Positions 11,991 to 25,922 of a stretch of DNA of 64,000 bases are shown in pieces (position 1 is the first letter of the stretch; each line of letters starts with the position of its first letter). The position numbers and the translations under genes were made by a program. This DNA is from Corallium rubrum (lineage: Eukaryota > Cnidaria > Anthozoa > Scleralcyonacea > Coralliidae). The stretch covers positions 17,209,760-17,273,759 of the forward strand of contig OZ035998.1 of NCBI GenBank assembly GCA_964035015.1, written 5' to 3'. The notes beneath the pieces are model-generated. The model ran no database searches. It had not been told where the DNA came from and saw only the letters and a list, made by a program, of their open reading frames with translations.

Positions 11991-14900
11991 CTAAAACTCA
12001 TCAATAATTCATGAGGAGAACACAAAGAAAGTACAGGTTTAATGAGGGTCTACTTGTGTGATATAGATTCCTCTTGATTTACATAAACTTTAGCTTCGAT
12101 TTTCTCGACTTAGACAACGATTCTTTTAGAAAAATTACTACGCCAATGAACTTACCAAATATATCGTTTTATAATCGGGATCGTTTAAGAATCGGCTTAT
12201 ATTTATATTATAATTATAGTTGAAAAAAACCCTTATTACACTTCAATGGAGTTTTAGCTGGACATTAGGAAAGGTTTTTGTTAGGAGAAGCTTCGCTGTG
12301 TAGTGTATAATAAAAATGTGTAAAATAACCGTGAATGGAGAGAATGGAGCATATTTATTGTGACCATTAGTGTTAATTCCAAAAATGCACGCATGCCGTT
12401 TGATTCTGACTTAATGTTTTTGTTTTGCAGTAACATTAATACATTTTCTGTTCTGTAATATATACAGGATCAAATTTTAGAGCGCTGTTGTTGCCATGCA
12501 CACCATTCAATTCTACTAAATTCTGTTTGTTCTTTTCAGTTGTATTCCATGCCATTCTATATTACTCTTTTCCGTTGTATCACACTATACCCCAACCTGT
12601 TTATTTCTATTCCATGCCATCCCATTCCATCTGATCCCAGCTTTCTTTTGGAAAAACGATATGTTTAACATATAGATTCAATTTTCCATTGTCTGCTCAG
12701 TCATAAATTCACAGATGACGTCACAACGTTGTAAAACAGTCAAATTGGGGAATGACGTCCTTACTACGTTGTGATGGGTTTTTGTTTGTGCTTTTCAAAC
12801 TTCTCAATTATTTTTGTTCACTCAGTATGTTTATGGCAAAGTATTTGACTGTTCGATTGAGAAATACTTAAGAACTGCTTTGACACTAGCTAAATATCGA
12901 CTGCATTAATCAGGGGCGTCGGAAGCGGGGGGGGCACTTTTTTTTGGGGGGGGGGGCAGAATATGTTTGCCCCCCCACTTTTTAACAAGACCAGAGGCCA
13001 GTAATAAAGTTATGATTAACAAAATCAACAAGAAAACAATTTTTATACATACCAAAACAAGAATTAAATTAAATCGCTGCTGAATGAAACATTTCAGAAA
13101 ATTTCTCCTTGCAAGTCTACTATGTAGCCTGACATAACCTGACCCTGAACCAAATAATAGGCATACATGAAGTAGTTACCCTGGGACTGCTGACTGCACG
13201 CTGGCTTGAAAATGCTGACGTGCGGCTTTTGTGGAATTTACATAATGTGGAGTTCATAAGAGGAGTAAAAGAAAACAATCAGCTGTCGAAACATTCTTTC
13301 CGAAAAGGTACAGTTATTAAGTTATTACCTTATAAATTAGGACTTAAAATTACAAAGAATGTTTATAAAATACTTTCTAAACTTGTTCGTACTTCGTTTA
13401 AAAGGTGCAATGCATCAGAATCACCCGAACCTCGACCAGAACTAGACCCCGCAGAAGCATTTCAAGAAGAGGCTGCTTTAAGTGATGCAGAAACAGAATC
13501 TCTTGAATCTTCTCACGTTCATGGCTCCACCCCAAGTGAATACCAGTACGGCAGAGTTGGGGATAAAATAGATTCTTTATCCAGCAGCAACAGCGATCAG
13601 GTAAGGTGGCTGGTGGCACGTAGTTTATTAGTATTGTTATTATCGAGCCTGTGGAGATTTCTTCATTACTTGACGTCTACGGTGTTTACATGGTGTTTCC
13701 TTCACTATATGTATGCAATATAAATTATGAGTATTAACTTTAGTTTATCTTACTTTTTTAAGGAAGCACAGGTTTCTTTGACTTGCGATCAACTTTGTTG
13801 CGCCTCTGACTCTGCACCTAACCAACCTTCTGATACCAATATATTACAAAATACTGGAATTGAATACATATCGGGTAACAAGAAAAAGAAACGCTGCATC
13901 AAGCCGCAATGGTTTAGATCTTTCAGCTGGCTAACGCTTTGTGAGTCTCAGAATAAATTGTTTTGTTACATTTGCCGAAAAGAAGATAGACGAAGTACCA
14001 TAATATTTAGCAAGAACGCCGAAAAAGCATTTACACAAGATGGATTCAACAACTGGAAGAAAGCCATCGAAAAGTTCAAAGGACACGAGCATTCCCTATG
14101 TCATCGCGAAGCAAGTATTAAGTACAAAGCCAGTCAAAACCAGCAACCAGTATCTCAGCAATTGTCCAATCAGCTGAAAGCGGAGCAAGAAACCCGCAGA
14201 ATGTGTTTGCTCAAGCAACTAGAGAGCCTGACTTTTCTTCTTCGCCAGAGTCTTGCGGTGCGTGGCCATAAAGATGACGAAGGAAATCTTAGACAGTTGC
14301 TAAAGCTTAGGTTGAAAGATGTACCAGCTCTGGAACACTGGATTTCAGAGAAAAATTACTTTTCGCCTGATATCTTAAACGAGCAGATATCAATTGTGGA
14401 TGAAACATCGGATGTTGCGAATCAAGAACAATTCAACATTTCAATAAGATGGGTTGGGGAAGATTTTGTCCTTTACGAAGATCCAATAGGAATGATAGCT
14501 GTCCCAGATACCACAGGAGAAACTCTGTTTAATGTTATTAAAGATGTACTCATTCGATTGAATCTTCCAATCAGAAACTGCCGCGGCCAAGCTTATGATG
14601 GAGCAAGTAACATGCAAGGAAGTATAAAAGGAGTGACAACCCGAATACAAGAAGAGGAACCTTCTTCCATTCACGCCCATTGTCTGGCTCATTGCCTTAA
14701 CCTATGTTTGCAAGATGTTGCTAGGCAGTGCAGGCCCGTTCGAGATGCTCTTGACCTCGTTAACGAAATTCTGAAGCTGATCAAAGGTTTCACCAAAACG
14801 ATCACAATTATTTAACAACATCAAATTGGGAAAATCTCCGGAAACGCCCCAATTGCGAAAGCTTTGCCCAACGCGATGGACAATGAGAACAGCATCGATA

Positions 14901-17900
14901 GACTCGATACTAAAGAATTATACAGCACTTATCGATACTTTGGAAGACGTCAACGCAGGAAGCGACGAGCATGCAAGAAGAGTTGGCGGTCTTCTAGCTC
15001 TAATGGAAAAGTTCTCAACCTTCTTTGGTCTGAAACTTTCTCATTTACTTTTTGCTGCCTCAGAGCAACTGTCTCTCACTTTGCAAAGTAAAGACATATC
15101 CGCACAGGACGCTTTCAAGGCAGCATCGCTGACAAAGGCGTATTATCAACGGAAAAGAAATGATGAGAACTTCGATGAATTTTACTCATATGTCTTACAA
15201 GAAGCTGGAAAGATCGAGCATGTTGAGGAACCAAAACTTCCAAGACGAAAGAAAGTTCCGAGGCGTATAGATGATGGAGCGGAAAACCACGTTTACCTCA
15301 CGCCTAAAGCGCACTTTAAGCATAATTTTTTTGAAGTTATTGATTGGATCATTGCTGAAATTTCTAACCGCTTTGATCAACCATCCTTAACGTTCATTCA
15401 AAAAGTAGAAACGCTTTTCATCGATGCCGCGAACGGAAAAGAAGCTCAGATTCCCACAGATGTCAGACAGTGCTATGACAATGACCTAGATTTTGACCGG
15501 CTACATCAGCAACTCCAAAGCCTTCCCGACCTATGCAGTCATTGTCGTAAAGTGACAAACATTGATACGATAACACAAGCTCTTGTCGAGTCAGACAATA
15601 GAGCAATCAGATCGATGTTTAGTGAAGTCAGGAAGTTGCTTCAGTTGTATCTTACCGTCCCTATCACATCCAGCACTTCGGAGAGGAGTTTTTCGGCACT
15701 TCGTCAAATTAAGACATACCTACGGAACACAATGGGCCAAGCGAGAATGAATCATGCTGTGATATGTTACGTACATAGTGACAGAACTGACGCTGTTGAT
15801 CTCTTAGAAGCAGCCAAAGAGTTTGCTTGTGCAAACGACAACAGGGTGAAATTCTTTGGTACTTTCTTACGATAATATTATTATATCATAATATGTGGTA
15901 AAACAATCAGTGTTCCTATTTAAGTTCCTATTTGTAATAAGACAAACAGCCATGTATGTACTGAGCTGCATATATAACTTATGTTTGTAAACATGCAACA
16001 AATTTTAATAAAATAATTGCTGTTTCTAATATCCAGTTATGGCCTTATACCTGTCTTCCCTTTTTGCATCAGTCATAACATTGAATTATGTTTTTAAATG
16101 TACCTCTTCGTCTTCTTGTAAGCCTGACCCAACACAACACACTAACCCTAGCTAACCCAAACTTTGAATAAAGATACCTATAAAGAAATTTGATTGCAGA
16201 TATTCAATGTCCGGAAAAGTGTTGTCTTTTGAGTATTTCATTACGTTTTTGGACCTTTAGAATTCTGTAAATCCTTGTCCCAAAATGCAGGAAATGGCAC
16301 TTCAGAGACTCTAGATTTGAAAATTTCCGGGGGCATGCCCCCGGACCCCCTAAAAATTTTGGGACCCCCTCCCCCACTTTTAGTGTCGCTCCGACTTCCC
16401 TAGCATTAATAGAGTTAAGGTAATCAATATAATAAAATGTAGGTTTGATTCTATATTTTTGTGAGTGATTCCGCTTTATCAGATCAACAACTGAATTAGT
16501 AATATTACCATTAATTCATCTAGCTGCGCGGTATTTTTAACCGATGTGGTTATTTTGGCCAGCCGCTCTGTAATTAATAATTATAAATTTTACAAAAAGA
16601 CCATAAATGTACTGTACGCACAATAAAACAAATAAAAAGCAAATAAAGAACAAATTATGACGAACCTTAGTTTGCTTTTCGTGTGATTTATCACGTTTTC
16701 TTCCAATATGCCCAGAACCATTCAATGTAAATCTCCGGTAGAATAAGACAACAATGACTAGTAAACCGATTACGAGAATACAAATGATCGGAGCAACATA
16801 ATACCAAAGCGAGAGAACTATATATAAAAAGAAAACAACATAAAATTACAAACACATCCACATCCAAAATACTTCTTATAAATATTGTTATAACTTATAT
16901 TGATTTAGTTCAAATTTCACGCGGCTTTCTTTGCTATTCATAAGTCTTTATCTCGCATGCAAACTGAATTCAATTGAATTGTCATTATAAAGGCACCGTC
17001 TTTATCTGTATAAAGCCCAGGGAAGTATACAGATAAAGACAAAACTCTTGTGGAAATTTGAACACAATTAGCGCGCCGAGGGAAGTATAGGCTTAATTAA
17101 TGCCTCGGTTCGAGGTAATTAAGACCCCATCCACACGTATACGTTTTCCTAGCGTTTTCATATTGTTTCAGGTAATGAGACCATTGTTTTCTGCTCCCCT
17201 GAGTACCGAGAATAATATAAAAACGCTATGAAAACGCATACGTGTGGACGTGGCCTAACTCTTACCTCTGTTCGAGGTAATTAACTCTTACTTAGCGATA
17301 TTTAAAATTAAAAAATACAATTAACAAGTACAATTAAAAATATTCAACCACATGTTCATTCGCCAAACTGTATTCACGAGGTGTACCTTCTATCTTCATT
17401 GTTTTAACTTCCACTGTACGACTTTTTCTGCTCATGCCATAGACATTCTCGGCAAAAATTTGAACACTGTAAAAGGAATTGCTCTCTAGGTTCCTCATTG
17501 GGCCATTGGTAGATAGCTGGGCATGTATACTATTGTTATTCCAACTTTTCTCTCCACGTTTACGATATCTGATGTAATATCGTTCGATAGAGAACATTTC
17601 ATAGAGTTCTGGTGGATCCCAGTAAATATGCATCGTATCTTCTTTTACATCCGAATAGGTAACATTGACGGGAGGAGGGGGGCGTACTAAACATTAAAAG
17701 AAAGAAAATAAGGACTTATAGAGTATGTAGTATCTGTTTAAATTTAGGATGTAATTAAGCCTGGTTTCCATATAATTGTAATTGTTGTAATTCAGTCGGC
17801 GATTGATCGGCGATTGTTTGCGATCTTTTACAACAGTCGTGTTTCCATTCGCTCGGACTGAGGACTTCTTGGTTTTGACAAAGTTCAGATGAGCTAAGTT

Positions 17901-20900
17901 TGATATTCAAAAACAAATTGAGTGAATAAAACTTTGTTTGTGATCATTTTCACAGTTTATATAACAATATAACAAGCATTATTTACAAGTTCAGTAACTT
18001 AGTCGCTTAAATCTCATGTTTCGTGAACGTTTGACGACAGTTGCAAACATTTGAGCTGGCGTACGGCATTCAAGTCTACGAATTAGTCATTTAGTAGACT
18101 TCTTTAACAAAATCGAGGGTTTTCTGAAAGGATTTGGCCGGATTTTGTAAATAATTTTGTGTTTTTGTTGCAAACATCTAGCAAAAAGTCGCCGATTGTC
18201 GGCGATTGATGTTTCCATTAACTGTTGTCACATCGGCGACTGTTGTAATTGTTGTAGAAGTTGAACCTGATTCAACTTCTACAACAGTCGCCGACTGAAT
18301 TACAACAATTACAACTATATGGAAACTAGGCTTTAATGAAACAATAGGAATAGGATTGAAACCACTTTGTTTAAGTGAATCAGGGTTAAAACATAAATAT
18401 AGGAAAGATCTCTAGAAATAATTGAAGTCTGTATCATTCGCAAAATGGTTTAAAAAATTAAATAAAGGGAATTGGTTATTGGGCATTAACATTATAAGGA
18501 AAAATAGCCAAATACGTAAAAGAACCTTAATTAGATTTATTATGTATTAAAAATTTGCATGCTGAACAAAGTTTCTTAATTTGTATGAGCATACAAACAA
18601 AACATGAGAATGTTATTAAGCTAATTTCCTGCACCAACCTCGTCCTCAGGGGCTTTTTGAAATTTGGGGGGCGGGAAAAGGCCCGGCATCGGCTGCATTT
18701 TCACTGGTTAATTGCTTTTCTTAAACATTTCTCAGGAAACGTTTTGTACCAGTTATAATCAAATAGCTTTAACGGAACCGCCAACGCGACCAATGAGACC
18801 GCCCATTACAATGAACTTATTAACAATATATGCCCTATTTTAATTAGGAAAACTTTCTGTATCCAATTAGAAAAAACTAGAATTTAAAAAAGAACGTCTA
18901 TTACTTAAAGTTGTATTAGTAGTGTGTGTTTATTACTTGCTGTACCTTTGAGTTTTATAACTTCAGGAACAACAAGAATATTGCCAATACGACCTTTCTT
19001 TAGCTGATTGTTTAGTTTTTTACCGACACGTATTGCGATTACATCATTTGTATTTTTGGAAGGCTTTTTAACTTTTAAAACAACTCTGAAAACCACTTTA
19101 ATACTTCCTTTTCTAAAAAGGAACAAAACATTTCAGAAGAAGAAGAAGAAGAAGAAGGATCGACAAAAGTGCCTAAAACTAAATTATTTAACCCTTTAAT
19201 GGTCACAGTTACCTTTTGGCAACATATTAATTTGACTCTGTCTAACGCCAGACGATTTTACTCGCCAAGGGGAGAGCTCCCGGAAACCTGGCCAGTAAAG
19301 GGTTAAAAAGTATCTTCTATAACCCTTTACTGGCCACAGTTGCCTTTTGACAACTTATTAATTTTACTCTGGCTAACGCCAGACAATTTTACTCTTGCTA
19401 ACGTCAGACGATTTTATGTAATCGTCAAGGGGAAAGTTTCCGGAAAATTGACCAATAAAGGGTTAAATAGTCATCCACTACTTACACAAATCCTAAAATC
19501 TGTATGTCATCAAATCCAGGAGTGTTGTTAAAAAACTTGTAAAGCTAAAATTAGAATAATAGGTAATTTTAAAATGAATCACATTTAAGTAAAGTTTAAA
19601 AGAAGTATTATCGACAGTAAATTATGATGGTTAACATAATGGTTTCTAAGAATTCAAATTTTTGTTAACCCAACACTACACACGTAAAAACACACAAGCT
19701 GTTACAGACCTGCAAGCAAGTTGTTACAAAGCTGTTCAGCAGGCTGTCACCGTCATGTGTTCGCACTGGCTGTCCCAGTCTGTTAACATGTCTGTAACAG
19801 GTTGTTGACAACTTGTAACACGGCTGATGACTCCAACAGACTGATGATAAGTTGTTCCAACAACCTGTTACCGCTCTGCACTCAACAAGTTGTTAACAGG
19901 TTGATGCTAACAAGGTTGTAGCAGCTTCTTGAATGGTCAGCATTGTTACAACTTGTTCCCAGCCTTGCTACAAGCCTGTTGCGAACACATCCTGTTGACA
20001 AGCTGTGAGATTTTTACGTGTGTACCTGTAACCTCCGCATTAACCTTAACCCCAAACATTCCTAAACCTAACCCAAATTATTATGTGGACCTAACAGATA
20101 GTAGATACGAGACGAATGATTGGCGTTGCTGCAAGTCTCCAGATCGAACTAACGCAATAAAAGATAAGAAAAACATATTCACACACTTGTAAACTATTTG
20201 GCCAGCTAGCGGTGTGAGCTGAGCACTTGGAATCATTACATATCCCCGAATAAAAACATGTTTCTCACCGAATTTGGAGAATCTCAAAATTGGTTTTGAA
20301 AAAAAGTGGTGGGGTGGGGGAGGGGGTAGCACTCGTCCCCCCAGTCGTCCCCCACCCCCCCCCCCCCCCCTAGCGACGTCCCTGGCTTTGTTTACTGGAT
20401 CTTTGTTTTACGTATTTTTTACTGGAAGTAAGTTTTTAGTTAACAAAATTATTTCATAGAGTAATACAAAAGGAAATTTATGGTAACACCTACGCCATTA
20501 CAGTATGTCCTTAAAATTTTCATTCGTTTTCGCAAAAAAGTGTCCCACTTTGTATTAACGGATAGTATACAATTCCCTAGTGTAAATTAATGCAAAACTC
20601 TAAACTCGCAGAATCCTTTATAGCTTCTTAAAATGATGTGTATAGTTATCAAAAAGGGGCGTGAACTCTCTTTATCTTCACTACCGAAAGCTAGCTCGAA
20701 AATATACCATACGGTAGGCAAGGATTTAAACCTAAACATAGTCTGGTAGACAGTTATATAAGGTATTCAACAATATGAAGGCTTGTATATATTTTGAATT
20801 AATACGTGGAGCGCTATAGCTATTTTTCCCAAAAACGTACCCTAAAGGTTAGCCAACTTAATATGTCATTCTTCTCTCAGTGTCATTTAGCACTATATGC

Positions 20901-23796
20901 TATAGGCCTGGTCTCACCGTTTTTCTAATATTTTTTTTAGTGTTTTTTTTTAAATACAACATCCTTCCCTATAATCATCAGAAGATCTTTCTCCCATTTC
21001 GGTTGATACTATTTCCCGTTTGTACTATCAATGTTTTGTTGTATCTCTTCACATATTTTGTAATTAAGTGTCACTTTAAACGGGTTCAGTATTATATAAG
21101 TAACTATAACTCATATTGTATATCGTATAAAAACACTTCACTTCAATTACCTCATTATACACATTCTTTTCTAATTTTTTGTAAACTGGCGAGCTCTTGT
21201 TTTTAAGTTCTTCTTTGAACGTTTCATTGGACAGTTGAATTTCGACATCAATATCGACTATAACTGAAAGAGAAGTTTAATTTTGTTATATTACAAGTAA
21301 TATTTGGCATTTTACTCGATTAAACTGGATGTTCTGGGTAATTTTAGTTAAGGAAAATTTCGAGTTTAGAATACATATTATACTAACCAAACCGGGACCA
21401 GTTGCGAAAAATGCAACATCAAGGCCTTAATTCGGGCTATGAATTTAATTTTGTTAACTTGTTTGTTGGAACGAAATTTTTTGTCAAATGCCGGATGACA
21501 TTTCTTTACCCATCACAGCAATATATAAAGACAAAAAGGCAGCAGTGAAGAGGTATACTACGAAATTTCGTATGTTTATTTCAGAAAAGGAGAAATAATA
21601 ATTTGTTGAAAAAGTCAATGTAACGCGACTGAAAAGTTGCGAGATTTAGTTGTAGAGAGTAAGATAAGTTAGTCAGATAGCGTAAGGAATGAAGAGGTGG
21701 ACAAGTAGAGTAAGCGATAAAGAGGTGCAAAAACGAGTTAGCGAGATTTCTGTCGGCACTATTAGAAAGCAACAAAAAAGTAGATAAGGCACATACTACG
21801 GGCTTTCTGAGAACAATGAACGAAGACAGAATACAGAGCAAAAGCAAAAAGCGTGGGCCATGTTGGATTACTTACAAGACGATAGATCATATAGAATAGC
21901 ATAAAAAAATTTGGAAGAAATTGGTTACGACTTTATAGAACGAACTCCCATAGATCAGATTACTTTCACACACAAATATGTCCGCCGTCTTTTATCGCAC
22001 TTGTTACAAAGCACATAAAAATTCGTGGATATTTTAATAGTTGAAACTGCTGTAACATTTTCAGCAACAACAAAAAGCATATGCTAAACCCACAAATTGG
22101 TCAATATTAGTTCATGTTGTGCATTATTCAAAAAGCAGTATACAGTTTTAAAGTAGATCAATACAAGACACAATTATTTGCAAAATTCACTCTTACCTGG
22201 ATTGATAGTCAGATGAGTCTCGTAAGACTGGTATCCAAGGATATTTGATGCATTGCATATATAGTCTCCGCTGTGTTCCGTAGATGCATCAAGGAGATGA
22301 TAATCTCCATCGTCTTTATCTGTTGTGCGTTTGATTTGGATACGTTCTCCGTCTTCACTTCGACGCATCCAGGTAATGACTGGTGTTGGATACCCAATTA
22401 CCTTACAGATTAGAGTTACGTTCGTTTCAACCAATTGGGTAACATTAGCGGCTGATTTTCCTATAATTTTCGCAGGACCTAAATAAATGGAAATGTATTT
22501 AATAGAATTAATTCAAACTTATGTCAAGAATATTTAAGATATCCATTTCCATAAATTATACTGTACAACAACAAAGGAAAAGGGTCCCACATTCCTAACT
22601 GAACACAATTAAGAGCTAGAAGTTAGATATGTTTATTGTGCGCTATATCATGCGTGCATGTGCAAGACCGTGTGTTTTTGTGGACACGAGATACTCCACA
22701 GCCAAATATTTCAACTAATTTCAAGATTCAGGTCTAGAAAGAGTTTTCAGCTGGTATATTTTTCGGTGCAATAACTCTAATTGAAACACTCATATATCTT
22801 TGAATTTCAATCCCATCTTTCACTAGTAGAAGATTTGACGTACATGTTATATACGACTATAATACCTGAAGGAATTTTAAAAACATTTGCAGGACATCGA
22901 GTGCGAGAATATGTAGTTGGAAGTGTAGCAAAAAACCACTTACCTTTGCACTTTTCACCATCTCCAAAAAATCCTTCAAAGCACTTACAAATGTAAGAGC
23001 CTACGATGTTAGTGCAGTTGGCATACTCGTGACAGGAATTCAAAATTTCGTTTTTACATTCATCAAAATCTAATGCAACAGAAAATTTGTATCAGCATGC
23101 AAGTTCGTCAACGCCTTAACATTAAGAATGTTTTTGACGTTTTGAATTGTGAAACTCAATATACTTTTCCTCATAGGTAAAATGTGCAAGTATACACAAT
23201 GCTTTTAATTCGAATTAATATTCTGTGATCTTGGTCCGTGCACCAGCATGGAGGTCTTCAGCAAATGTCATATCTGCATGCACGAATGCATGCATGCATG
23301 TATGCATGCGCGCTAAATTGCCCAATGAGGTTATGAGTTACATTTTTAATTATATATACAATTCAATAAGAACACCGTGTTAACTTAACAGTTGCCTTGC
23401 ACTTTGCTAAATCTGATTTTCCTCAGCTGAACACGACAGTGTCCTCGTCCCGATCTTCGTCAGCCAAGTTGACCTCATCTTGACGTCCGTGTCGCGTTTT
23501 TCAAGACTCCCTAGCCATAAGTTCAACAATGCTGTACTGAAAGAATCGGCTGTTGTCAAACACGAGTGCAAAAAATACACGAATAAAGTTTTAAGGAAAT
23601 ACAGTGCAAAAAAAGGAAACACAGTGCAAATTTCTGGAGCCAATAAACCAATTAAAAACAATAAAAATTAAACTATGAACTGAAACAATAAAAACTGAAA
23701 TTAAAAGAACCAATTACGTTTCATAGCGGATTTTACAGCCGATATTGATTAAACATTCATTTCTTTTGAATTTTCTTCATGAATTATTAATGATTT

Positions 23797-23870
<74 letters not shown>

Positions 23871-25612
23871 ACAGTAGCGAATAGGCCGCGCACTTGCAAT
23901 AAATATTTTTTTTTAGTTTCAAAGGATTTACTTATGAAAAAACCACCTGACTCTACTGTAAACTTGACAAAGATAATTATCTTTAAAGCAACTTGTGGTA
24001 TCAGATTATCATGCAAGTTGCTGAGTATTTCAGCTATTTAGTATTGATAACCGTAAGATCAATGTCTCTACCACCGAATTTACATAGTTTCCAGATAAAT
24101 ATTCCAAACGTTCAGATTTACAGTCACAAAGTTTGCCGTAAACACTACACTCACCTCCGGTCATTAAACGTTTTCGAAAGTTTTCGAAAGTTTTCGAAAG
24201 CTACAAGTTAATCACGTTTTTGTGTAATGTGCTACCCTCATAAAATAAAGTTATCTTATCTCATAAACGATTGAATTGAGAAGAAAACTGCACTGTATTA
24301 CATTACATGTTTTTGCACTGTATTAGGTTAAAATTGCATTTCTTTTAGCCAATCAGATGTCAGAAAATCTTGATATATATTCTATATTATTTTTTCGCCA
24401 GAGCTACAAAACAGTGTAAACCATAAACAAATACAAAACAACAAGAAAACAAACAAACAAACAAACAAACAAACAAACAAACAAACAAACAAACAAACAA
24501 ACAAACAAACAAACAAACAAACAAACAAACAAACAAACAAACAAACAAACTACCTTTAACTTCAGTGAATAATTTGTCAAAAGTGTGACCAGCAATTGTC
24601 CTTGCTTTATTTAACTCTTTGACAACTATTGATGGTGGTTGAATGAATTTAGTGTCAAACCAGATGACAATTTTTGCTATTACACTTCCTTTTCTGAAAA
24701 AAAATAATAAAAAAAATAAAATAAAATATAATGGAAGAAAAGGAACTAAAACAAAACAAATAAAAAAGGAAGCCAATAAAATAACAGAAAGTGGAGTAAA
24801 ATAAAGTAAAGAAAATGGAATGAAATAAAATAGAATGACTAAAAACGCTCCGATGCCATATACAAGATTTTTAAAATAATAATCTGAAAGACTATATGAT
24901 CAGCTGAAATTGATAGAATTTGCCAATTGAAATGGTTAAAAACCTACCTAAAACCAGTTATAGTGGACTTGATGTATTGGAAACCAATGTTTGATTGCTT
25001 GTAGATAATATCAACCTTAAAACAACATACAAAAGACATTTACTGAAACTAATTTGATACAATGCGACTTTTAGCCCAACAAGTACTTGTGATACATGTA
25101 CGCTTTGACTAGTTCTCAGGCGTATAAATATCTAAAAACAACCTCGGTCTACCATCTAACTCAATCAAGACAGAATGATGAAAGCATTCGGCTGGCATTC
25201 GGCATATCTGAGTTTAACTTACGGCAGCTTGCACAGCAAAAACATACAAATAACTAATAATCTTATTGAAAATCAAACAACGAAAATCTAAGTTGCTATA
25301 TACTAATAATATTCTGGGTGTATTATTTTTTTCTGCCCGATATGATACTCTAGTTCATCATCATAATCAATACACTTTAATACTGCCATTGTCAAATTTA
25401 CAAAATATTGTCAAAATTAAAAAATATCCAGTATATATTATTAGACTGGGACCATTTATAAAACTCATACCGACTGTTCCAAACTAGATTTCAACTCCTC
25501 GTAACGCCCAGAAGATGGATCTTCTAAATACTTTGAAAATTCTACATCCGTCAACTTGACATCAAGTTCATATCGCTTATTGTTTGTATCTGTTTAAGAA
25601 ATAGATTAGAAA

Positions 25613-25684
<72 letters not shown>

Positions 25685-25856
25685 CTGACTGTTTCTTACT
25701 TAAAACATCATTGTTGCTACTCTGAGTTTCACGCGGTTAGGCGATCATCAGGCAACTGTGAAAGATTCAGTTAGTCTAACCGCTCTGCTCATGTATAGGT
25801 ACCGAGCACTCTTCCATCTACTACTAACATTTTATATATATATATCTATATATGTA

Positions 25857-25922
<66 letters not shown>

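Larger units (their letters stand above)
12911..16402 (+). mobile_element. hAT DNA transposon, 3.5 kb, 8-bp target duplication
   Basis: The ends CAGGGGCGTCGGAAGC and, reversed, TAGGGAAGTCGGAGC are imperfect inverted repeats, each followed inward by a G-rich or C-rich run. Both sides carry GCATTAAT (12903-12910 and 16403-16410), the 8-bp duplication typical of hAT. It lies in intron 16 of the receptor, antisense to it, and carries one two-exon transposase gene. Confidence 0.92.

Noticed and set aside
14826..15091. Alternative plus and minus ORFs inside the hAT transposase
   Set aside because: Shadows of the transposase frame, which carries all recognisable motifs.
17334..17386. Extension of the FN3-2 exon to the stop at 17334
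   Set aside because: It would end the protein before the TM helix. The GTACAC donor keeps frame into the TM exon, so a membrane receptor is preferred. A secreted isoform by intron retention remains possible.
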